Positions 35,901 to 48,011 of a DNA stretch of 64,000 nt are shown here, piece by piece. The translations under genes were made by a program, and so were the position numbers. Below the pieces are notes generated by a model that made no database searches, had not been told where the DNA came from, and worked only from the letters and a program-made list of their open reading frames with translations. Each line of letters starts with the position of its first letter. Position 1 is the stretch's first letter. Source of the stretch: Leucocoprinus leucothites (Eukaryota; Basidiomycota; Agaricomycetes; Agaricales; Agaricaceae); NCBI GenBank assembly GCA_013368445.1, contig JAACJO010000010.1, positions 806,001 to 870,000 of the forward strand, in the 5' to 3' direction.

Positions 35901-37959
35901 CTAATAATGATTCTAGGATGTGGTTCTTCACGAACGAACCATTAATTTCAAGAGACTTCGAAATGACGAAAAAGCGGTTGGCACCTATGTCTTCTGCTTG
36001 GATTTGGTTTAATTTAAAACAACCCCAGGTTGCCGTAGCGGCTTTCCCCAAGAAGTGGCGACAAGAGTAGGAACCCTACAAATAGTATCGTTCGGGGGTA
36101 TATCAAGTGACCCACCATTGGATTTCAGCGGAGCTCTTACCTGACGAGGCCCTCGACTGCTGTTAATGGTTTAATCCTTTGCTGTTTGCTGTGGGGAGGC
36201 ATACAAACTATTGCATTTGTGTTCGCATCCACCGAGGGTTACGTTGACCTCATAAGCTAATGGTAGCTGAATGAATTTGTCCTAGCGTTATTCAATTTGA
36301 AAATACCGTTCTCGTCTGAGGAAGCAGCATTACAACGAAGAACTCCGACAATTATTTCTAGGTGGCTGCCTAGCTATCACGAGACGTGCCGAAGCCCTTC
36401 AAGGGTAGTTTTATTGTCCTGAAAACTGTGGTCCTCGTCTACCAAAGCCTAGGACTCGTTGAGATCAGACCTTGCCGTTATCCTAATGGCCACCGATCAT
36501 CTCCCTGTGATTCCTTCAAAACAGAGCTTTCAATCCATCGCATCACCATAAAAACAAGTAACATAGGACATTCTGTTCTTCTAAAAGCATGAAGCCGTCA
36601 GCCGCTTTGTCAAAAGCCTCGTGTCCTCATTTTAGCTCTAGCGGAACGAATGCCAGCGCACCCGAGGTTGCAGAGAAGCTTAGTAAGTTGTATCTCAGAT
36701 CTATACCGGGGACTTGGCCAGTAAGTACCGTCTAATAGCAGGGCAGAAAATAAGCTCGACTTTTAATCCAGGCTCCAGCCCACGATAATGGCCAATTGTA
36801 AATGTAATATCAGCTAAGTTCAATTTCTCGAGGCGGAGAACGAGAACGGGGACCATCCATGTATTAAAACCATCAATGAGCCTCACATTTATGGCAGTCA
36901 ACAGTTTAAGTGAGTTTATGTTCACTGCTTAGTCTGTTGGTCAGAGGGAAGTTTCCTTTCGATTTCTCTGATGTTTGCTTGCAATCCCCACCTCCCAAGC
37001 AATTTCACCTGGAGCATGTACCTCCAACCTAGGCACCGCAAATCAAGATTAAGTTTATAACTCACAGCGGCATTTGGGAGTTTTGAGTCAGTGATTTTTT
37101 GTTTAATCATTCATCCGAGCATCGGATATTCCATGAACACTATATGAGACAAAACCATTAAGTGTTACTATAACGGTACTACCGGTGCTTGCGGGAAGTT
37201 TAGCCCGTTTTCAGCTGTTTGTCATAGTAGGTTCTTGTGTGATGGCGCAGCCGAGGGATACAACAAGGGAGCAGCATCATGATGTGTGCAAATGATAACC
37301 TACCACAGTGTGGCTTCATCAGCAGCCCAATAATGCTAGTTGTTGGGACGAATGAACTTGATACAAGAGAACGACACGTCGAAATAGACGTTTCATCTCT
37401 TAGCTGGGGGTTTGGGTCGAGAATGGGCCCAGAAAGTAGGGTTACTACCTGGAGGGGACTTGTGCCACCGTGACAGGGTCCGAAGGCTCGGCAATGTCGG
37501 CATCCATCCACTAAGATTCCTCTGCCCTACTGTGGGTCGGGAATACTGTAATGAGTTTATGTAGTCAATCCTGCACATTCACAGTCCATATGACCCATCG
37601 CTGGGTTAGACAACCCGTCCACAACGGCCGGGAGGGGGACATAGGTCTTGTCTTGATCGAACGGGCCGCACGGCATGTTCGCGACATTTCCCAGTTGAGC
37701 TAACCTTCGCGAAGTCTTGTGGCCCGTCTTCTAGGGTCTGACGGTTCTGCAACCGTTTCATCCCTTTCCGAATACCAAGACAGGGAATCATATTAGCTAG
37801 AATATTTTGAGTACAAAAACGCGGATAAGTTTACACATGAGATCTCAAAAACCACGAGGTGGAGAAATCACGGCGTATGAACGGCGTCTAAGTAGGTAGA
37901 CATGAGCCATACACACCAAGAGCTTGTTCAGAAATATCGGGGTATCGCAGATGTCGTCC
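32905..37959. other. gene-poor region, about 5 kb
   Basis: The largest tract without a supported gene. Frames up to 185 codons (33751-34308 plus) and several of 60-120 codons exist, often antisense to each other (33642-33992 with 33751-34308; 35846-36070 with 35857-36051). None contains recognisable motifs, strong splice partners or coding-like composition. Two frames (35573-35343 minus, 35846-36070 plus) share a vague LGR-x-R-x-N pattern that I could not extend. No LTR, reverse transcriptase, transposase or tandem array was seen. It may be degenerate mobile-element or duplicated F-box sequence. Confidence 0.4.
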
Positions 37960-39856
37960 TTAGCGCCGTCGGCTTAGAGCATAGCATCCTTCATAACCTG
38001 GAACGTCGGGTGGACTGAGTGTGTCTCTCCAGCGACCAACAAGGTTTCCGTGGGTATTGCCAACAAGGTAGCCCCTGTAGAGCCATCGCCCTCTATCACC
38101 GTCAACCTGAAAAGCATCGTAAGCAACGATGGGTCAACCACGACTGTGACCACGTACGTATTCCTTCGACAGGCTCATGAAACCGTCACAAGGCCTCACT
38201 CGACCAATCAAATTGAACTGTCCCCATGAAGAGTGGCCCTGGGATTAGAAAATGATTAGATTGGCGGCTTCTGAATGAGCAGGAGGCGTACTTCTCCCAT
38301 GATGATGACATCTGCCACCTTCTTTGCTTCTTCGCGCTTGGAAGGGTGAGGTATATTGCGCGGCGCCCTTTGATATCGTATACTCCCACTACGGTGGGGT
38401 GCAAGTACAGTTATTCCCTCACGGTCTTCTTTGATATGTGTCCCGTTGGGGAAATACGATCGAAGGGGATCTCCCGCAGGAAGTGGAACAATGTTTAAGT
38501 CCATGTCCAAATCAATACCAGAGTCAGAACTTGAGATGTCCGGGGTTACAAGGTGATACTCGCGAAGCTTCCAAGTTTGCTGATGTCGTGCGATTACAGA
38601 TTTCTGTAGGACATGTGGTGGTGCCCCGCCGAGAAGGGCTGCGTACGCAGTAAACTCAGTGTACTAGGAGTCGTGTGTGAATCGTCGGGGGTCCAGGAAG
38701 TGCGAAGAGAAACTTTACATACCATAAATTGACCTTCCCAAACTCCTTCCGTACTGGTTTGAAGCAAATGGTTATCAAGTGTAAAAGAGACAGAAGTCTT
38801 GTCCATACCTACCTACCAGGTTTGAACGCTTCAGTCAGAAAAGTATCATGTTCAGTCTGGCCCAGCAGCTGACACCTGGCCCATTCACTGTCCCATTCAG
38901 AGCTCGGTTTTGTACGAACGACAGATTTGAGAGGCGAGGAAGGCTGGAGTAAAGGGCCAAAGGATGACGGTTGGTTTACGAGAGTCAGGAAAGAGAGGAT
39001 GGCAGGAATTGCGACGGGAAGAACCGTCAACTCGAAATTCTGACCGAAGTGTGTGATGCGACTCGAAGTATGGGTAGTTGAGGGTGGAAGAAATTCAGTC
39101 CAGGAAGGCACTGCAATGTTGTACTGAGATGACTTAGCGTATAGCGCCCTGGCGGTGGGTAGTGCACATACTTTGTGGGCTGCCAGCGCGAAAGCGCCCA
39201 GAACATCAAGAGCATTGTCATTAGGCTTGTGGCCATCTAGTTAAACAACGAGTGAGGTGAGTACGCCCATCAATCGTTTATAATCGCTGACCTGGTTTCA
39301 CAAGCAGCCAATATAACCACATGGCTAGTGTTGTGTTCTGGTCACCGACAGGCCATTTATTATCGCGGATCATGTGCATCGCCTTTGAAGCGCCATCGTC
39401 ATTGAACCAGTACTCGTGTAACCAGCAATCAAGCCTGCCGTACTCTCTTAATTGCCTTTCATTCTTTTCTTCATTCTCCAACAACCAAACGTATGAGCGC
39501 AAAAGCAGTTGGTTCAACGTGTCTTGAGGTCCCTCTCCTACTTTCGACTGATAGGCGTCCGCCCGTGTTCGTAGACGCTTCAAGAGGATGAACCTCTGCC
39601 TAAGTTCTGCAGATATCGTAGCTGGATATAGTACTTCCTCTCCTAAGCGCCTGAGGGCTGGTTTCAGGTCAAACTTGTGAGCGAAAATACGGGCATAGAG
39701 ATGGTGATTTGTAGCTATCGATAACTGAGTGTAGACTCGGCGGTTGGAAGCGAGTAGCGAAACAAGATCCGATGGGGGGCCCAAGAACTTGCTCGTGGCG
39801 GCAAAAAAAGCTATGTGCTCGAGCACCTCCTGAGGAATTGAGTCAAGAGAGGACAT
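37960..39856 (-). CDS. F-box protein with WG/GR-RW C-terminal module
   Basis: Seven exons (39856-39292, 39236-39172, 39123-38813, 38753-38723, 38663-38292, 38238-38158, 38106-37960) give 523 residues in phase; one exon is 31 nt. The F-box-like start is SLDSIPQEVLEHIAFFAATS, then LVSLLASNRRVYTQLSI and YARIFAHKFDLKPALRRLG. The C-terminus reads GHSSWGQFNLIGRVRPCDGF, SLSKEY, VDGDRGRWLYRGYLVGNTHG, VGRWRDTLSPPDVPGYEGCY. This closing module is common in Agaricomycete F-box-like proteins and probably forms a beta-rich domain; its partner is unknown. The start is the ATG just before the F-box; an ATG 57 nt upstream would add a hydrophobic leader (VYGLVWLVFLF), which seems less likely. It is divergent from eEF1B-beta. 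Confidence 0.8.
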
Positions 39857-40877
39857 AGTGGTGTGGTGTTGGAAGAGGAAGACAAGCCAGACTAGGCCAT
39901 ACACCGGCGACATAACTGATAGCCGGCTGCAATTAAGTCCACCTGACCTTCCAAGTAATTAAACCCAACACCTACTACAGCATTATTTTATTGGTTTCGA
40001 GGGTTCTCAGCTGTCGATACTCGTAAGTAAATCGCACTCAAGGCACAGTCGAAATCAAGGGATGTTCGAAGAACTTGCGCATGGCTTTCAGGTTTACCTC
40101 AGGCTAGTATTTTTCCGGGTTTGGAACTGCAGGTTGTTAACTTACTCTTCTTCTGTGCTGCACACCCGGGCCTGGGCCACTTTTCGGGGCCCGACACGGG
40201 ACACACGATGTTAGGGATCCTTCACTGTCAACGATTAAGTATCCCATGGAATTTATGGAACCCCTTCAGTGGTAGACGCTTCCGCTCCTATTGTTCTTCA
40301 ATATGATGGCGTACATCTTGAAGAGACCCTCGGTGGACAGTAACGAGGCGACGGGGAAATTATTTACATGCTGTCTGAAAGTTCTTTCTTTCATGAAAAC
40401 CAGAGTATTGGTACTTGGAAGTTACCCTTTCAGGAGCTTGAATCACGAGGCTGGGCCTCGGAGACTCGATTCTCAGCTCATGATGACGTGCAAAATCGTG
40501 CCTGCGGAAGGCACTTGACGCCCCTGTGCGGTATTCAGCACGGTAATGAGTCGTCTATCAGAAGAGTCCTAAAGAAAGCCGACTAGCCCGGCAAATGAGG
40601 AGGGCACACGGTTGCATTGTACTTTAAGCGGTTGCGAACAGCTTTTTGCAGCTTATGAAAACGATGATTTAATTTGAGCATTACCAGTTTAATGGTAGTA
40701 AAGCTATCTATCCCGGTCGACCGATATAGAAAACCGAACTGCCCTGATCAGAGGTCTGATTCCCGGTCTAGGAGTAGGCGTGATCACTTTTGATGGCATG
40801 ATTATCTTTGATTACAGAAAATTTAGGATCATTATCTCTTTTCATCTTCTCTTTCCTCTCTTCATTGAACTTCAAAC
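39857..40877. other. divergent upstream region (F-box gene and eEF1B-beta)
   Basis: About 1 kb between divergent genes. The last 40 bp before the eEF1B start are almost pure C/T. A stretch at about 40690-40790 superficially recalls tRNA boxes but does not fold (see rejected). No coding frame is supported. Confidence 0.45.
40836..40877 (+). promoter_or_regulatory. pyrimidine-rich leader of eEF1B-beta
   Basis: The bases before the ATG are CT-dense (CTTTTCATCTTCTCTTTCC and more). CT-rich tracts near the start are typical of highly expressed fungal translation genes. No TATA box is obvious close by. Confidence 0.5.
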
Positions 40878-41732
40878 ATGTCTGTTAACCTCCAAAAATT
40901 GAACGAGCACCTTGCTACTAGGTCTTATGTCGAGGGGTTTGTCGCTTATTCCAGGCGGAGCCTTGTTCAATTTTACTTAATCCAGACAGGTACACCCCAT
41001 CTCAGGCCGACGTTCACGTCTTCAAGGCTATCTCTTCTGCTCCTGATGCCAAATCCGCTCCTCATGTAGCCCGTTGGTATACCCACATCAACTCTTATGC
41101 TAGTGAACATACTTCACTCCCCGGATCGAGTACTGCTGGTGAGGCATTCTTCGGCGGTGCTGAGGCCCCTGCGGCAAAGGCAGATGATGGCGACGACGAC
41201 GAGATCGATCTCTTTGGCTCCGATGAAGAAGAGGATGCAGAAGCTGAGAAAATTAAGGCGCAGCGTGTCGCCGAGTACAATGCGAAGAAAGCCAACAAGC
41301 CGAAGACTGTCGCCAAGGTATGCGTAGATGGGACTCGATTATTGATATTGATACTCATATCATCCAAAGTCTGTCGTTACTCTGGATGTGAAACCCTGGG
41401 ATGATGAGACGGATATGGCAGCCCTCGAGGCAGCTGTTCGGGCCATTGAACAGGATGGTCTTTTGTGGGGAGCGAGTAAACTTGTCCCCATTGGGTATGG
41501 TATCAGAAAGCTTCAGCTCACCCTTGTCGTCGGTACGTCCCCTGAGTAGCCTTACCGATTCAGCACTGTTTAATGGCTCCCACAGAGGATGAAAAGGTTT
41601 CCATGGATGAATTACAAGAGAAGATTGCAGATATCGAAGAGTATGTTCAGAGCTCCGATATAGCTGCCATGCAGAGTACGTGCCTTGCTATTCTCTCATT
41701 GCGGTATCTTATCGTCTCCTTTAGAACTCTGA
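40878..41732 (+). CDS. EFB1: translation elongation factor eEF1B beta subunit
   Basis: Five exons (40878-40936, 40990-41317, 41370-41532, 41586-41675, 41725-41732) give 215 residues; the last coding exon is 8 nt and supplies the final Lys-Leu. The N-terminal part ([20 protein letters not shown]) is the GST-C-like domain, followed by a linker with the acidic signature [14 protein letters not shown]. The guanine-exchange domain ([55 protein letters not shown]) matches the family closely. It recharges eEF1A with GTP during elongation. Length and sequence are ordinary. It sits between two F-box genes with related C-terminal modules. Confidence 0.93.
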
Positions 41733-42674
41733 GTGTTCCTTGCGCAAGATTTGGTATAGAATTACGTTTTGCAGCTGTGAATTTGCATCATTATGACGGT
41801 GAAATACACTGACTTTCGTGACATCCTTCCTCTACAATAAAAGTGTAGAATCTGGTAATCCCTGGTCGCTAACGGTGATCAGGAACAGTTTTACCTACCT
41901 ACACACGATTTTAATCTCGGGACGGCCTCTCCATAACTATCAACGCAGTCTGTCTGAAACCTGACCACTCCTGGAGGGCCGGAAATGACGAACAGGATAA
42001 AAAGAACGCCGTCTCATTCTCCCGCCAGTTCTAGACGAACATGAGCGTTATTGGTGGATCCAGATCGTTCACCATAACGCACCTTTAGTTCGCAGTTCGT
42101 TCATATGATAAGCTCGTCAGCGTTGAACACGCTGTTCCAATTATCTTACTTGCGGTGGAGACGAACCCCTAATTCAGATACGTTTCTCCCAAAACTTGGA
42201 TAGGGCAACTTTACCCAATGCTTTGCTTGGTTATCAGGACCATCACCTAGCCACGATACGCCATGGTTTGATGATTGGATGATTGTGTAATATTTTACTT
42301 GACTCTCGCCGCTCAGCCGCACGTGTCAGATCTTCAGATATCATGCGCAAACACTCACAGGGTCTCCAGCTTCGGGGATAATTTGGTTTGCATTGTAGGG
42401 TCGCCATCAGTGTTGGATCTCGAGATTGTTAGGGTCAGCACACGAAAAACCCATCTTGCGATCGGATCAAACCTTTCATGTAAGAAGAATCCACCACTGA
42501 CACAAGACCGCCACATAAGGGATATGCACGGATTCCGCAAACTAGGCTCCGTCAGTGTACTTGGGAGAAATTCTGCAAGTATGGATGGCACCATGAATTT
42601 CGGACTGGGCGCTATAGTCATCATAGCAGTTATAAGCCGGCTTCAACTCACTCTCGGTCGTTCATCTCTCGAGT
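41733..42674. other. intergenic, eEF1B-beta to F-box gene
   Basis: About 940 bp. Frames at 42275-42742 (plus) and 42355-42624 (minus) overlap antisense and show no family. It should contain the eEF1B 3' UTR and the promoter of the next gene. Confidence 0.45.
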
Positions 42675-44820
42675 ATGGCCAGTTTGCTAGAAGCACTCCC
42701 CTCAGATATTCTCCTCCACGTCGCACTTCAGGTGACGATTGACTCGTCTCCACCTTGGAGTACCCCGCGCCTAATTTTGCCTCTGCTTCTAACGAGCTCA
42801 ACTCTCTACCGCACCCTCTGTATGAAGTCTTGCCCTCACCTATACGCGGACATATTCCGGGTGACTTTCGACACCCGTGCTATTCTCCGAAGATGCAAAT
42901 TCCAAGTCACAGACTCGGTATTGGCAAGCGAACTAGTTGTCCGATGTGAGATGCTGCGGCGTGTACGACGACGCAGCCTTTCATTGGATGAACTCCGAGC
43001 AGACCTCTGGACAGCTCTCTGGATGGTCCACGAGAGCGACGGTCGCAACGAATCCCACCTACGCGATGCCCACCTTCCCGAGTACCTCCTCGAGATACTG
43101 AGCCACTGGGATGATAACGGGCAGGACCTGACTCGTGAACTTGGTTCGTTAGTCATTTGGGTGCTTGGCTTCACTCTCACACAACGTAAGTCGAGATAAA
43201 CATCTCATTCTGCCGCATATGCCTCAAGATGTATATTCAGAGCACATCCAGTCGCTGAAGCCTAAGGTGAAAATCACCTTTTTACGCTTTTTGTTACCCT
43301 ACTCCAGGAACGTTCATGTGGTACGAATATGGTTTTTCTCTTGACTCGTTGATCCTCCTCCCCAAATTTAATTACTGATTCGGTCTGTGCTTCCTTGTTT
43401 GTCCTCTGGGGTCATTTAGGATGCAGCCAATGCTATCAATAGCTTCTCAGCACCCATGTCGCGCGTTCTGTCGCGTGACCAAACGGCTGGGACTAGTGAC
43501 GGGCCCGTGCAGTTCACGCATAACGATGTTACTATTCGACATCAGCTGCGCTATCAGCATGGGACAGAGCCTATAGTTAGGTATGGACGCAAGTGGGTTC
43601 CTGACTGCCCAGATCTTACTACGGCGGCGATCAACTTGGTCTTCTGCCTGAAAGAGACTGAACCTATGGCAATTCCAGAACACCTCCCTGAAACTCGTTT
43701 GATCGCCCTTGCGACACAGAGATCTGGTCCGACCAAGGAAGATGTACGGAAGATCAGGGGATACAACACGAAGCTGTTCGCCGACACCATTCCAATAGAC
43801 TGTCTTCCTCCTGATTCTGTCCAACGCACATGTGGACAGCGGAGCAAATGGCATGACCTCGAATCCTACAGGATGGTGTTGGGGGCACAAGGAGTAACGG
43901 AGGTCAAGGCACTTTCAATGATGTGTGGAAGGATGACAGGAGCCTGGGAGGGCTTCTATAGGGTTAGTGGTCATGCCCTCGCTGCGTAACGCTTCGTCCT
44001 GACGGAGCACAAATTCATGCCGGGTAGCAGATAGCATCGATTGGAGAAGTCGCTGTACCAACCCCCGGTACCGTCGGTCATGAAAGGCAGCACCACGCCC
44101 CCCCGGACTTCATATGCTTAAAACCCATGCAATCCGTTCTCGCCGAATACGTTTGCTTCGCTGACAAGAATCCAAACTTCCCCGTCATAGGCGATGAATC
44201 TGAGGTGAGAAATCTTCCCAAGCTGTGTCTGGAGACAGAGGTGCGGCGTTCTTCTCCCTTCATTAGAGCTTCGATATAATGAACTTGGGGTTCTGAATGA
44301 CAGGCCGGTTTCGAACTTGACGGTCGTAAATACGAGAGGCTTGCGGCAGACTCTGACCCACGCAGAGAAAATTCTCAAGAAAGGGAGACGCGGGAACCCG
44401 TGGATATCGTATTACTAGGCGAGGTGCGTGGTTGATGCTTATTCGGGTTAGGTATGCTGATTGGAGAGCTAGACGATCGAAGACCATGAGCAAGCCTGGG
44501 GCGGATTTAGGTTTGCTGGTCGAATCCGCAAAGATGGGTCCATCATTCTGAAACGGGAAGCTGTAAGTATTGATCTTGATATATTTATCCTGTGTTCAGC
44601 GGCAAGGATATTTTCTAACGATGGCATTTCCAATCATGAACAGAAAGAAGATGGAGGTGACGCCTTCTCTGGAACCTGGATATTCGAGGGCAGATTACGC
44701 TTCGGGACAGTGTTTGTCGGGACAGCTTCCCCCAGCGCCGGTACTCCAGATAATTCTCCTGCAGTAGTACGAAGTATTTTCAGCATGCAGAAACGTGTGA
44801 AAGATTTCACCTCATGGTGA
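42675..44820 (+). CDS. F-box protein with WGGFRFAGR C-terminal module
   Basis: Seven exons (42675-43185, 43229-43320, 43420-43962, 44031-44240, 44304-44423, 44473-44562, 44644-44820) give 580 residues, all in phase. The F-box-like start is LLEALPSDILLHVALQVTID, then YRTLCMKSCPHLYADIFRVT and FDTRAILRRCKF. The C-terminal module reads GFELDGRKYERL, TIEDHEQAWGGFRFAGRIRK, DGSIILKREA, GTWIFEGRLRFGTVFVG and ends SIFSMQKRV. The layout (F-box, YADIF/YARIF followed by FD and a basic pair, then a WG-x-F-x-x-x-GR-[IV]-R closing module) parallels the minus-strand gene at 38-40 kb, so they are probably distant paralogues. Partner and substrate are unknown. The fourth donor (44241) was preferred over GTGAGA at 44205 because it alone continues in frame to GFELDG. 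Confidence 0.8.
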
Positions 44821-46457
44821 TCTCTCATGTCGTGCTTTGAAGTGTATTTGTACCGCCTCCCTGTCTGAGTATACACGCTTATTTATTGGTGGAGAGTCCC
44901 ATGCATCAGCCTGAGTTGCTTCGAAAGATATCTTGAGTACGTAACTACACGAATGTCCAATAAACTCATTATATAAAGAAGAGGTTGTTTTGATCCTTGA
45001 AGGCCGAAGGCTACTTGCTGCATAGAGGGTGAGAAATGAGCATGACATAAACTAGGGGTGTTAATCACTGAAAAGGCAGTCTCTCGGAGCTACGAAAATC
45101 TGGTGGCCGAGTCTCCATTGAGCAACGTCCTGTGATCGAGGTCCTCGTCATGGAATTCCGTAAAGTATCGCACTTGGCTCATACTCTGGAAAGAAGGGGA
45201 CGCTGATTTTTTTCCCGTCTGGTCACGATCCACGATCATCCATCGAATGTATTCACGGGTATTCGGAGAAGCCGATCAAGGGCAATCCGCTGTCCAGAAC
45301 GAACTTGTGCTTGGGAAGCGTGGTGAGTAGATCCAGTGTAAGTCCTTGTGGACAGGGTTCGGTCAGTGATTAACAGCGACCAGACATCTGGAACTATACT
45401 CTATGAAATGGGGAGCAAAACAAGGTTTAATGGGAATCCAGATCGTCAAACAAACGGGGGAGGATCGACCTGGGTGGAAAAAGAGAGGGATAGATTGACC
45501 GTGGTCCGTAATCTGCGTCGAGGGGTAATTGGCACGTCCAGGATCGACGGACTAGTGTTTGTCGCATGGGCCATATATCATCAGGAGGGTTGTTGGAGAA
45601 ATGGGGTTACACGCCACCCAGATCAGGAAGAAAAAGGATGCCGCTTTCCAATAGTCGGGTGCCAAGTCACACGCAGAAATCTGGCCATATATTCGAGCTT
45701 GTTAGCGAGTGGCCACTACAGAGGCGCGATATTCTGGAATAATTCAGTGGTACTTGGGGCTCGCCAGCGTTTGACCAGAGGTCCTTAACCTGGTCAGCTG
45801 TCAAGTTCCTCAAAGTAGTGATCCTACTTGTCCCGCCCCAGAAAAAGAACATATAGACAAGGGACAGGCTGTAGACAGGCGCGCAATGAAGTGTCGGAGA
45901 ACAAGCCTGTCAGAAAGCAGAGTAAAACGTGGGCAGTGGGGAGGCTCAGTGGTGTTCAGTTCTCTGCTAAATTTAGACATTGAGCCCTTTGTTACGTCCA
46001 CGCCCTTTACGCTTACGGCTGTTTTCACACAATACCATCAGATGCCAAGGATTCTGAATATCAGTTTTGGAGACTTCACCTGGGCAAACAAAAAGCCACG
46101 AGGAGCCACGATGCAAGGGTCTATCCACTGCTTCGAGTATGGGATGAAACTTGCACAACTTTTCGCCATAACTTGTGCTAAAGGCTGCCTTGAAAACAAA
46201 AAAGAAAAAAAGGAAAGAAAAAAAACTTCTCTTCACACAAAGGCTTGGATAAGGTTCGTGAGCGCCCATCACTGTCAGTGACAACAGGTGACAACACGCC
46301 CCAGTTTCTATTTGGTTGTATTTGGTAGCTGACAAATACTGGCCAAACAAAGGACTGGGAGCGCTCTCTTTCTTCCTCCTAACCCCCCACCTCGAAATCT
46401 TTCACCTGTTACCTTTCGTCGTCGTCGTCGACAGTAAACACGTCCATTCCTTACAGT
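44821..46457. other. gene-poor intergenic region
   Basis: About 1.6 kb. A 146-codon plus frame (45348-45788) begins with GTG, has no ATG lead and no known motif. A minus frame (46350-45973) crosses an A-rich tract near 46195-46230 and is probably spurious. The last 80 bp before the next gene are pyrimidine-rich with a short GTC repeat. Confidence 0.4.
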
Positions 46458-47460
46458 ATGAAAACTTGGGCAGTTCTCTCTCTTTTCGCTTCTTTGGCGT
46501 TGGCACAGTCATCGGTAAGCGTGTTCTCCTGAAGCTAAACTTTAAACGCTCATGCCTTGTGCTCAGTCCTATGGTGCTGCCACTCCATCAGCCTCAGCAG
46601 ATCCCATGGTTCCCACTGGGCTCAGCACTGAATGCCAAACTTTCATCGACTCGTTCAATAAAGACGACTCTCTTACCACTTGTACCAAATCCCTGATCAG
46701 TGCCACTCAAAACTTTGGCCCAGGAGGAAGTGCAGGCTCAACACCCACGACTGCAGAGGTTACCAGTGCTGTCAACAATATCTGCACTGGCTCAGCCTCA
46801 ACTGCTTGCCCTGACAGTCTCATCCGAGGCAAGCTCGGTGACTTCTATGCCGCCTGCTCTAAAGAGCTCACTTCCGACCCCAACAATAAACTCCGCGAAA
46901 TCTATGACGTTCTCTACGCCCTCACACCATTGAAGCAAGCCATTTGTTCCAAGAGTGACAGCGGCGATTATTGTGTCCTTGGCAGTGCTAAGTCGGTTAG
47001 CAGCGGTGTTGACCTGAACAAGGTTCAAGAAGCCCTCTCCTACGCCCCCACCGACGGCTCTTCTTACGCACGCCGAGCGGAAGCCGTCGTCGCCGCTAAC
47101 CTTACCACTTTCCATGACAACAATCTTCCCTTCCTTCTCATCAGCGGAAGCTTGGACACCTCCGCGCTCTGCACTCCCTGCACTCGTAACATCCTTACAA
47201 GCTACTTCAACTACGAGTCCGACGTTCCGTACGCCCCTGGCTTGACCAACAGCAAATTGCTTAGTGGTCAGAATGCACTCGTTGGTAACATCCAGGAGAA
47301 ATGCGGAGCCAACTTCCTGAACGGTGCTGTTCAGGCTGCTGGTGGCATTAAGTCTGGTACCCTCGGATCCAATGCCGCCCCGGAGGTCAACAGCAGGTTC
47401 GCTAGCGTCACGGCCGTTGTAGCCGGCGGTTTGACACTCGCCATCGCTACCCTTCTCTAA
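46458..47460 (+). CDS. secreted, probably GPI-anchored Cys-rich protein
   Basis: Two exons (46458-46514 and 46567-47460) give 316 residues. The first exon is almost exactly the signal peptide MKTWAVLSLFASLALAQSS, cleaved probably after ALA. The mature part has regularly spaced Cys (STECQTFIDSF, TTCTKSLI, NNICTG, TACPDSLI, YAACSKELTS, GDYCVLGS, CTPCTRNILTSYF, KCGANF). The C-terminus has small residues followed by a hydrophobic tail (TAVVAGGLTLAIATLL), the layout of a GPI-attachment signal. This matches an uncharacterised fungal secreted family (DUF7729-like, from memory). It probably sits on the plasma membrane or wall. An N-glycosylation site (NLT) is present. Confidence 0.8.
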
Positions 47461-48011
47461 GTTGGCTTGTTTTCTTGGTTAATAGGATGCCCCGGAATTC
47501 AGATTGTTGCGATATTTTTTCCTTGATCTAATTTATACATAGATACCGATACCCGTACCCTTATCTTCGGTCCGTAGGGTTATTATCTGTTTACTTGAAC
47601 CTCTTCCTCCCCATGCTCTTCAGTGAATAGCAGGTACTGTTTTGTTAATAATGGCAGCTTGTGGGGAGGGAATGTTATGATCGCGAACATTGAATGACAC
47701 TTCTTTTGCCGATGTTGAGATGTCAGACCAGATGTTGCAAACTTACTTTAGCGGGGTTTTTTCCCCGTTGTGGAAGGTTCATCTAACCCCTTTTGACTGT
47801 TGTCGAGGAGACGGCGCAGAAGGGGTCGCGTATCAATACCTCTAAAAAGTAAAGTAGTCATCACATTGATTGTCTGCATAATCGACAACACTGGTGACCT
47901 ACACTATGCATACTATTAGCGGTTGGGCCTACTTGATGTCGCGAATGTTCAGACTGAGCATGATCATCCCAATCTGAGCTGTGTGCACGAGTATGTTAGG
48001 ATTGATGATCG
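47461..48011. other. intergenic
   Basis: About 550 bp between two plus-strand genes, expected to hold the GPI-protein 3' UTR and the F-box promoter. A GC/T-rich hairpin-like GCGGGGTTTTTTCCCCG lies near 47751-47767. No gene is seen. Confidence 0.4.

Noticed and set aside
35343..36070. inverted duplicate suggested by LGR-x-R-x-N in two frames of opposite strand
   Set aside because: The nucleotide sequences do not align beyond about ten bases, so the resemblance is likely chance.
40680..40790. tRNA-like stretch (TTTAATGGTAGTAAAGC followed by GGTCTGATTCCCGG)
   Set aside because: It recalls A- and B-box sequences, but the T-arm and acceptor stem do not pair and no plausible anticodon arm forms.
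44205..44303. GTGAGA at 44205 as donor of the fourth exon in the plus-strand F-box gene
   Set aside because: All downstream acceptors then give a stop or the wrong frame; reading on to GTGCGG at 44241 joins in phase to GFELDGRKYERL.
45348..45788. 146-codon plus-strand frame
   Set aside because: It begins at GTG, has no ATG lead and no recognisable family or splice structure.
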